From the NCBI GenBank assembly GCA_028015205.1, contig CM051520.1, positions 6,482,501 through 6,546,500 of the forward strand: 64,000 nt of DNA, in the 5' to 3' direction. Below are positions 55,180 through 64,000 of this stretch, one piece after another. Under the pieces are notes generated by a model that saw only the letters and a list, made by a program, of their open reading frames with translations, ran no database searches and was not told where the DNA came from. The DNA is from Mytilisepta virgata (taxonomy: Eukaryota > Mollusca > Bivalvia > Mytilida > Mytilidae). The position numbers and the translations under genes are program-made. Within the stretch, counting starts at the first letter, position 1. Each line of letters begins with the position of its first letter.

Positions 55180-56170
55180 GTCGTTCCTATAGGGAGGTCA
55201 TCCACAACCCCCCAAGTCTACAATTTAAAAAAATTCCATATGCAATTAAAATCCATAGCATTAAATCATATATTTTATTATTCTCAGTAACAAGACGCAT
55301 TAAATGACATGTACCTCATTCTTACAGCGAGGTGATCCTCACCCACAAAAATCACTAATGTCCAATTATCTCATAAACCGTTAAAATGCCCACCCCTTAC
55401 CCATATGTTGTCTTAACCCCCCCCCCCCCCCCCCCCCCTTCATGAAACATACCCTCGTTTCTCTAGAGGGTTATCACCACTCCGTCAAATCATTAATGTT
55501 CGTTAGTGTTGAAATCCCTACCCATAAACCATGTGTTTTTATACTTCACATGGCAAGATGCATTAAGTGTTAAATTACATACCTCATTACACAATGGGCG
55601 ACATTAGCTCCCTCAAACCAATTATTTGAATTATATAAAAAATTGTAAGGAATCCGACCCCTAAACAGTATATTTTCTTATTCCTCATGACAAGACACAT
55701 GAATTGATATATTACTCATTTACCTGAGGGTTCATCCCCACCCATCAATAATCTTTTATTATCATTGAAATTCCTACCCTAACGTATATAATTTCTTTTT
55801 TCCCACGACAAGACGCATGAATTGATATATTACTCATTTACCTGAGGGTTCATCCCCACCCATCAATAATCTTTTATTATCATTGAAATTCCTACCCTAA
55901 AGTATATAATTTCTTTTTCCCCACGACAAGACAAAAAGATTGATAAAAACCTAACACCCCATGCAACAAAAGAGAGGGGGGTCATCCTGGCCCCTCAAAT
56001 CAATAATGTTTAATTATTTCAAAATCCGTAAAAATGTTTCTCACTTTAACAGGTTTTAATACTTAAAGTTCAAATCTCATAAACCATTAAACTCCATACC
56101 CCATAACTACATATATATATTTCCAATTGCCTATAAGGAGACGCAATAAATGATTTCACACATTGACCGG
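55180..56170 (+). repeat. Diverged tandem array, ~115-145 bp units
   Basis: Units share cacgacaagacgcat-like, tacctcattc/ctcatttacctgaggg and atcaataatnttttatta words. Two adjacent units (55685-55802 and 55803-55920) are nearly identical. A poly-C run lies at about 55418-55438. Confidence 0.75.
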
Positions 56171-58740
56171 GGAATGGGGGTATTCCCTCCTAAAAAATCA
56201 ACAAAAGACATTGAGATCCTTGGCCCTTAATTATAAACATTTTTATTATTCGTGAAAAGCTCAGATATCGTCAGGGTTTATGCCCAACCGTTTAAATACG
56301 GCACGTATCTACAGTGCAAGACCTAGTCAATGCACACTTGGCATTGTTTGCGGGGATAATGTGCTATTCCCGGAAGATTGTTAATTCTTCATCGGGTTTT
56401 GATAATTTTTTTTAAAATGATTCCTCACGAAAAACCCAACAAAAGTTACTGCAAATTTTTTTTTGTATCTTTTACCGTTTCCAAAATAAAAGGGTCAAAG
56501 TGGCCATAATAAGCTCATTGATGCTTCCCCCATATCCTTACATTTTGATATGAATATTGAATTTGCCTCGCCCTTACGCAAATGAATGAAAAGGAAAGGA
56601 ACAAATCTTGTTGTTATTGAGCCCAGTGGGTGAAAGGTTGACAAAGTCACTTACTTAAAGAAGATATTTTGTTTCAGGATGATATCTACCAAAAGATGAC
56701 ACTGATAACAGATATTATTTCATTTGCTTGGTCATGAATTTAAAAAAAAAATATTGTTGTATTGCAATTGTATCATTTTATATAAATATGATTCAAATTA
56801 CGCTGACTTGATGTTGGGAGGACTTATCATGCCAGGTAAGAGGTCTTTTTTATGATTTTTATTTATTGAAACCGAATGCATTTTATTACACCAGCTCTCG
56901 GATACGGTTCAGAAATATTGGGATATATCTCTATCAATGCAGCATGTCGACAAGCGAAAGTTGATCAAGTGTGACATGTTATGACTATAAAACTCTGGTC
57001 ACAAAAAATCTATAATACTAAATTTACGAATTAGCCGATTAGGCGGCAAAATGCATGGTTTAAAATAAACGATGTATGGTTCAGATTATAAAGGTTATTA
57101 TCAGATTTGACCATCTGCATTTATAAATTTAAACTGCAGTTTTATTTATGTGCAAATGGAATTTTTATGCACTTTTCCGATATGAATTCTCCCAACATAT
57201 CCTTTAGAAGGTTCTCGAATGCACCATTTTAACACATTGATTTAAATAAATAAGTATGCACATATTTTAAATGTCTTTCTGTTTGAAATTACGGAAAAAG
57301 AATAAAACAAATTAAAAACATTCTCCTTCGAGTGGGATGTTTCCGCTTCATGGATTATTGTTTCCGCTTCATGGATTGTTTTTCTACAATAACCAATTTC
57401 TCCTAACTGTAAAGGTTATGAACTTTGAAGATTATGAAGAAGTAAGGTAAAGTTCAGAGGAATTCCTAACTGTTTTTTGAATTGCTCGGATGTTACCTTG
57501 CACAAAGTGATAAAACCAACCATTAACTATTTTCACATTATTTGTCATTTGACCTGTCTAAATACATCTCTATCATACAATTCTCTGTAAGCCCTAGATA
57601 AAAATATTTTTAACAAATGGTCATCTTTATCATTAACGGCGAAATTTATCTCGGACATCTTTGATAAATATAAACGTGGACAGCACACGCAGCCACACAC
57701 TAAAAATGCTTTTATCGTCTGATTATTGGATATATTTGTGAATTAAGCCTCACTTGCCCTGCCCATGATGGCAATGGAACAATTGGAACAATTATTTTCC
57801 AAAAATTTGCTCTACCAAACTCACGGCATCTTTTGAAAAATTCATCCGCCACTAAGGAAATGTTTACTTTCATATTTATTCTGAAGGAAAAAGGTAATGC
57901 ACTATGAAATGTGTATTAAATGAACTTTTCATCAAGTTCCAGTTCAGAATTAATTTTAACAATAAAAATATTGACAATTTATGTGGTTGTGTTTTCGTCA
58001 TAGATTTTGACTTTGATGGAACCTTAAGGTCCATTTTGGCAATTCTACGTGGCATACAGCCTACTTCATCAGTGGATACATCTTCGGTAGTAACGGACAG
58101 CCGCATATGACAATTGGGTCGGGTTGACCTACATTTCACGCTTCATTGACTTTGGTTAAAGTTTGCATTAACATCAATTTCTGGAATACTACATCATATA
58201 TAGACATGAAACTATCAGTTGATACCACCTACTTGACAAGAAAGTTTATGGGAAGCCAACCACAACATCCATATTGAGTTCCTGTTCCATGAATAACATG
58301 GCCGCAACAACGTTTTATAGTCAATATGGCCACCATAAAAAAAATGGTTATTTTCCCGCGGTCGCGCGGGTTCAATGTCTAGTACCTATATAAAGATGTT
58401 CAAGTAACCTCTCCATAATGTATGCATACACTTTATAGGATCGATTTCATCACTTCAGTCTCTGAAAAACAAATAATTTCGTTCGAGATATCACTGACAG
58501 TTACTTCGTTTCGGAGACTTCGTAACTGTTCACTAGTACTGTTACCGTTACATGTGTTACTCGTTTTTCATATCTTTTTTAATCATTAGATTAAAATACT
58601 GAATTGTACATGTATCAGTGTGTTTTTGCAACTCGTAAAGCCTGACAATTATTTCCACACAATATCCGGACGATATTGATATGTAAAATAGACGCAGCAT
58701 AAGGAAATTATGACAAATTAATTTGTGATTATAGGTATGC
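56170..58740. other. No supported gene
   Basis: The minus-strand frame 58139-57876 has V-T-T-E-D-V-S-T-D-E-V and K-V-P-S-K-S-K-S, protein-like in composition, but no splice or family support. ccgcggtcgcgcggg at about 58357-58371 is an isolated GC-rich near-palindrome. Confidence 0.35.
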
Positions 58741-59260
58741 AAAGAAAAAATATTTCCGTGAAAATTATATGATATTTGGAACATTACAACAGATTACAGT
58801 GAGGCTTTTTTTTCACAACATAATATAGATATAGTGAACATATTAATCGAAGTGTTAAGTACATGTACACCTAACAATTCGTACTAAAAGAAAGTTGTTG
58901 ATGTAATATATATGTATTATATTTAGCTTTTGTCACATCTTTTCATCACATAAAAAGTTTGATTTTAAGTAGGAATATCTTTTTTATGTTCAAGGCATCA
59001 GCAAAAACCCCCAAAAATATGTTTCACAAGAGAAATAGAAAATTCACAAAAAAGATCTTCTGTGAAATAAATGGAGCAATATATGGCGCATATTGGAAAT
59101 GAAAACAACAGATAACAGTGAGATAACAAGAAAAATAAATGGAAATGATAACAATGAGGCCTTGTTCACTATCATAACATAGACAAAGTGAACATATTAA
59201 TCGAAGTGTTAAGTACATGTACACCTAATAATTCGTACTACAAGAAAGTTGTTGATGTTA
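58738..59260 (+). repeat. Direct repeat, ~345 bp apart
   Basis: gtgaacatattaatcgaagt through acatgtacacctaa and caagaaagttgttgatg occurs at 58836-58911 and again at 59180-59255, with weaker similarity before each. Confidence 0.75.
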
Positions 59261-59504
59261 TATACAGTTGCGACCAGTCATAACCTCTCGTCCAAGTTAA
59301 CTTCCAGAGCAGTTCTGAGCTCCAACGTAACTTAGAGCAGTCAGGAAGAAGAACAGCTCTGGACAAGAATTAGAGCAGCCCTGGTCCACGACTGCTTTTG
59401 CAACGATATCGCTACATTTCATCAATTGTTAAATCATCATTATAGAACCAATCATCGGTGGCCATTCCTTTTATTTTTATAATTACTTACTGAAGAAGAA
59501 AAGA

Positions 59505-59620
59505 TCTTGAGAAAAAAAAATACAATTATAAAATTTAAATTAAAAAAAGAATAAAAAATTAAATTAAATTAAAATTAAAAAAAAACAAAACAAAACAAAA
59601 TTTAAATTAAAATTAAAAAC
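59505..59620. repeat. A-rich low-complexity (aaattaaa/caaaa)
   Basis: Runs of aaattaaaatt and acaaaacaaaac directly before the 1.85-kb array. Confidence 0.8.
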
Positions 59621-60082
59621 CAATTGTTCAGAGAACAATTGAAGGTCTTTCCACCTCAATTGCAGATTTGTTGATAAAAAAAATGAGGTTTAAAATGTAA
59701 TTGTTGGTTTTAGAGCATAGCTAAACTTTCAGTGATTTCAAAGATATATGGTTCTATGTACTGAAATAAGGGAGGTATTATGCTACTTCCCGTATTACAA
59801 ATATCACTTCTGGTTTGATACGATAGGTAATTTCACAATTTTTAAAAAAATATATGGACTGCTAGTTTGAATAACTAAGAAAAATGTTTATTTCTGGTTA
59901 ACTAAATGTTTGTGATGAATTATACTGTTTTGCACTATAAACATCAAAAACGGCATTAATGTGACCTTATAAATTGACAATTCTAGACGTTTTCATGGGT
60001 TGTAACATTGTCACATTAATTAACATTCCAGTATATCCAAAACGTCTAAAAACGTCTACAGAAATAATAACGTTGCCAGAAA

Positions 60083-60090
60083 TGACGTCA
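60083..60090. promoter_or_regulatory. CRE palindrome TGACGTCA (first of nine in the array)
   Basis: Perfect TGACGTCA also at 60348, 60636, 60925, 61972, 62237, 62525, 62814 and 63811. Binding is not shown. Confidence 0.4.
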
Positions 60091-60197
60091 TCAAAAGTAG
60101 TGCCTGAATTTCACGCTTTCAATAGCTTTAATTGCTTTAAAAATCTGAAAAAAACTTATAAAGTGTGAAAAAATGCAAAATACGTAATAAAGGTCAT

Positions 60198-60220
60198 GAC
60201 CTTGACCTTTGACCTTGTGA
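60198..60220 (+). promoter_or_regulatory. Nuclear-receptor-type half-site cluster (first of about nine)
   Basis: tgaccttgacctttgacctt contains three TGACCT half-sites spaced as DR1 and an extended tcaaggtca on the opposite strand. The cluster recurs in every ~288-bp subunit of the array. Confidence 0.4.
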
Positions 60221-61532
60221 CCTTTTTCAAGGTCATTGGTCGTTGAGGTCATTTTAGAAGACCCCATGCCATTATTATGTACCATTGTCAAGTTATAAAC
60301 GAAAAACCTTAAGTTTGAACGTTGTAGGCGCAATTACTCTCAAAAGATGACGTCATACAACTTGAACTCAAATGTAACAAAGTTGCGCATCAATGTCCTA
60401 AACATTTCCACCATTACATTTCCTTGGCTATCCACAACCATTTCAGAGGAGTAGTGATAACAAGCAAATGTCAAATAATAGAACTTGACCTTGACCTTTG
60501 ACCTTGATGCCAATTTGAAGGTTATCAATCCCTGATGTTAAAACAAAAGACCCCATGCCTTTATCATGTACCATTGTTGAGAAATAAACGAAAAACAAAA
60601 ATTTAAACATTCTAGGGGCAATTACGCCTATAAAATGACGTCATACAACTTTTTCTCAAATGTAACAAAGCTAGGTCTCAACGTCCTGAACATTTTCTCC
60701 ATTACATTTTATCAGCTATCTTTTACCGTTTCAGAGGAGAAGCGATAACAAGCAAAAGTTAAAATTTAGAACTTGACCTTGACCTTCGACCTTGATGCCA
60801 ATTTGAAGGTTATCAATCCTTGATGTCAAAACAAAAGACCCCATGCCTTTATCATGTACCATTGCTGAGATATAAACGAAACACCGCAAATTTAAACGTT
60901 CTAACGGCAATTACGCCTATAAAATGACGTCATACAACTTTTATGCAAATGTAACAAAGCTAGGTCTCAACGTCCTTAACATTTTCTCCATTACATTTTA
61001 TCAGCTATCTTTTACCGTTTCAGAGGAGAAGCGATAACAAGCAAAAGTCAAAATTTAGAACTTGACCTTGACCTTTGACCTTGACCTCATTTTACTTTTT
61101 AGGGGTCATGGACGCTAAATACAAAGTTTCATGTTGATATCTCAACGCTAAATAACAATTTGTATGATACACCAAAAGTGAAAGTCGTTTGAAGGGAAAT
61201 AACTCCTATGAAATGTCGTCAGATCCTTTCCAACCAAATGGAACAAAGTTGCGCACAGATACACTGAAGACATTGCAAAAGATTTTAGGTCAATATCTTT
61301 TACGGTTACAGAGAAATAAAGATAACAAGAAAAGGAGGACGCGGGGAGATAACTCCTATAAAAAAAAGTGTTCGGTTACACAGGGTCAATGGTGAAATCG
61401 CAATCACTGTACGATATCATGGGCCAAAAATCCTTTCGATATGTCAAGTAACAAAAAAACATCCTAGACGGCAGAAGAAAAAAAAAAAAAAAAAAAAAAA
61501 AATTAAAAACCAATTGTTCAGAGAACAATTGA

Positions 61533-63335
61533 AGGTCTTTCCACCTCAATTGCAGATTTGTTGATAAAAAAAAATGAGGTTTAAAATGTAATTGTTGGTT
61601 TTAGAGCATAGCTAAACTTTCAGTGATTTCAAGGATATATGGTTCTATGTACTGAAATAAGGGAGGTATTATGCTACTTACCGTATTACAAATATCATTT
61701 CTGGTTTGATATGATAGGTAATTTCACAATTGTTAAAAAAATATATGGACTGCTAGTTTGAATAACTAAGAAAAATGTTTATTTCTGGTTAACTAAATGT
61801 TTGATGAATTATACTGTTTTGCACTATAAACATCAAAACCGTCATTAATGTGACCTTATAAATTGACAATTCTAGACGTTTTCATGGGTTGTAACATTGT
61901 CACATTAATTAACATTCCAATATATCCAAAACGTCTAAAAACGTCTACAGAAATAATAACGTTGCCAGAAATGACGTCATCAAAAGTAGTGCCTGAATTT
62001 CACGCTTTCAATACCTTTAATTGCTTTAAAAATCTGAAAAAAACTTATAAAGTGTGAAAAAATGCAAAATACGTAATATAGGTCATGACCTTGACCTTTG
62101 ACCTTGTGACATTTTTCAAGGTCATTGGCCGTTGAGGTCATTTTAGAAGACCCCATGCCATTATTATGTACCATTGTCAAGTTATAAACGAAAAACCTTA
62201 AGTTTGAACGTTCTAGGTGCAATTACTCTCAAAAGATGACGTCATACAACTTTAACTCAAATGTAACAAAGTTGCGCATCAATGTCCTAAACATTTCCAC
62301 CATTACATTTCCTTGGCTATCTACAACCATTTCAGAGGATTAGTGATAACAAGCAAATGTCAAATAATAGAACTTGACCTTGACCTTTGACCTTGATGCC
62401 AATTTGAAGGTTATCAATCCCTGATGTTAAAACAAAAGACCCCATGCCTTTATCATGTACCACTGTTTAGAAATAAACGAAAAACGAAAATTTAAACGTT
62501 CTAGGGGCAATTACGCCTATAAAATGACGTCATACAACTTTTTCTCAAATGTAACAAAGCTAGATCTCAACGTCCTTAACATTTTCTCCTTTACATTTTA
62601 TCAGCTATCTTTTACCGTTTCAGAGGAGAAGCGATAACAAGCAAAAGTCAAAATTAAGAACTTGACCTTGACCTTTGACCTTGATGCCAATTTGAAGGTT
62701 ATCAATCCTTGATGTCAAAACAAAAGACCCCATGCCTTTATCATGTACCATTGTTGAGAAATAAATGAAAAACCGCAAATTTAAACGTTCTAACGGCAAT
62801 TACGCCTATAAAATGACGTCATACAACTTTTATGCAAATGTAACAAATCTAGGTCTCAACGTCCTTAACATTTTCTCCATTACATTTTATCAGCTATCTT
62901 TTACCGTTTCAGAGGAGAAGCGATAACAAGCAAAAGTCAAAATTTAGAACTTGACCTTGACCTTTGACCTTGACCTCATTTTACTTGTTAGGGGTCATGG
63001 ACCCTAAATACAAAGTTTCATGTTGATATCTCAACTCTAAATAACAATTTGTATGATACACCAAAAGTGAAAGTCGTTTGAGGGGAAATAACTCCTATGA
63101 AATGTCGTCAGATCCCTTCCGACCAAATTGAACAAAGTTGCGCACTGATACACTGAAGACATTGCAAGAGATTTTGGGTCGATATCTTTTACAGTTTTAG
63201 AGATATAGCGATAACAAGAAAAGGAGGACGCCGGGAGATAACTCCTATAAAAAAAAGTGTTCGGTTACACAGGGTCAATGGTGAAATCGCAATCACTGTA
63301 CGATATCATGGGCCACACGGAAAGTGGAAAGACCT
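61533..63335 (+). mobile_element. Possible element boundaries within the array: 12-bp terminal inverted repeats
   Basis: aggtctttccac at 61533-61544 returns inverted as gtggaaagacct at 63324-63335. This marks one complete 1803-bp unit, which could be a non-autonomous DNA element now in tandem. Copy 1 lacks the right end. Confidence 0.4.
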
Positions 63336-64000
63336 AAAAATTAAAAACCAATTGTTCAGAGAACAATTGAAGGTCTTTCCACCTCAATTGCAGATTTGTT
63401 GATAAAAAAAATGAGGTTTAAAATGTAATTGTTGGTTTTAGAGCATAGCTAAACTTTCAGTGATTTCAAAGATATATGGTTCTATGTACTGAAATAAGGG
63501 AGGTATTATGCTACTTCCCGTATTACAAATATCACTTCTGGTTTGATACGATAGGTAATTTCACAATTTTTAAAAAAATATATGGACTGCTAGTTTGAAT
63601 AACTAAGAAAAATGTTTATTTCTGGTTAACTAAATGTTTGTGATGAATTATACTGTTTTGCACTATAAACATCAAAAACGGCATTAATGTGACCTTATAA
63701 ATTGACAATTCTAGACGTTTTCATGGGTTGTAACATTGTCACATTAATTAACATTCCAATATATCCAAAACGTCTAAAAACGTCTACAGAAATAATAACG
63801 TTGCCAGAAATGACGTCATCAAAATTAGTGCCTGAATTTCACGCTTTCAATAGCTTTAATTGCTTTAAAAATCTGAAAAAAACTTATAAAGTGTGAAAAA
63901 ATGCAAAATACGTAATAAAGGTCATGACCTTGACCTTTGACCTTGTGACCTTTTTCAAGGTCATTGGTCGTTGAGGTCATTTTAGAAGACCCCATGCCAT

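Larger units (their letters stand above)
59611..64000 (+). repeat. Tandem array of a ~1.85-kb unit (2 full copies, 1 cut by window)
   Basis: aattaaaaaccaattgttca starts each copy at 59611, 61501 and 63339 (periods 1890 and 1838 bp). Copies are almost identical, so the duplication is recent or homogenised. Each unit has a unique first ~580 bp and then about four ~288-bp subunits starting with gaccttgacctttgacctt (60198, 60486, 60774, 61063; 62085, 62374, 62662, 62951; 63926). A perfect hairpin caattgttc-aga-gaacaattg opens each unit. The conserved 64-codon frame in each copy is explained by the repeat, not by selection. Confidence 0.9.

Noticed and set aside
57876..58139. Minus-strand frame with protein-like composition
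   Set aside because: No acceptor/donor pair or family match; the plus strand is also open over much of it.
59974..63896. A 64-codon open frame conserved in all three copies of the 1.85-kb unit, with an 80-codon frame opposite
   Set aside because: The copies are nearly identical throughout, so conservation reflects recent duplication. No domain and no codon-level signal was seen.

Overview
The window is AT-rich animal nuclear DNA. Its two best-supported genes are split into exons with consistent intron phases, and mobile-element debris fills most of the rest. The mix points to a lophotrochozoan, most likely a bivalve mollusc such as a mussel. That mix is immunoglobulin-type receptors, Penelope-like elements with hammerhead-ribozyme tails, a tRNA-derived SINE of molluscan type, jockey/CR1-like, Gypsy, hAT and Mutator-like remnants, and a tandem repeat of about 165 bp found in three places. 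The organism is an inference; no mitochondrial or ribosomal marker is present.

1-15 kb, plus strand: a non-LTR reverse-transcriptase fragment at the left edge is followed by ten exons of a type I membrane receptor whose 5' end lies outside the window. It has five Ig-type exons, one fibronectin III exon resembling those of nephrin/Kirre/echinoid proteins, a transmembrane exon and three cytoplasmic exons ending in a PDZ-ligand-like S-T-E-V. All introns from the first Ig exon to the transmembrane exon are phase 1. The FN3 exon stays open for 69 codons past its splice donor, encodes a second hydrophobic segment plus a basic tail, and is followed at once by two AATAAA signals. This looks like an alternative 3' end that swaps membrane anchor and tail. 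Introns carry hairpin elements, tandem repeats and two hammerhead-ribozyme-like motifs, one with an intact core.

15-30 kb: an 826-bp foldback element with a 6-bp target duplication lies just past the receptor. On the minus strand a complete five-exon gene for a small Ig-type membrane receptor can be assembled (25339 down to 19850, 297 codons, all phases matching). A weaker four-exon minus-strand model (29544 to 26127) encodes a protein I do not recognise. A SINE, Penelope-like tails and the ~165-bp repeat array sit among these exons.

29-42 kb: a mobile-element graveyard. It holds Penelope-like fragments in opposite orientations, a Gypsy pol remnant, a decayed hAT transposase gene, low-complexity DNA, a GC-rich block with promoter-like motifs, paired palindromic RFX-type X-boxes, and a non-LTR RT pseudogene interrupted by about 2.4 kb.

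42-59 kb: a 2756-bp element with long inverted arms made of GAGTT-type repeats and a perfect 9-bp target duplication (Mutator-like), a shorter deleted relative 2.5 kb away, more hammerhead-like tails, and inverted Penelope-like RT fragments. No convincing host gene was found here.

59.6-64 kb: three head-to-tail copies (the last cut by the window) of a ~1.85-kb unit built from ~288-bp subunits rich in nuclear-receptor half-sites and full CRE palindromes.
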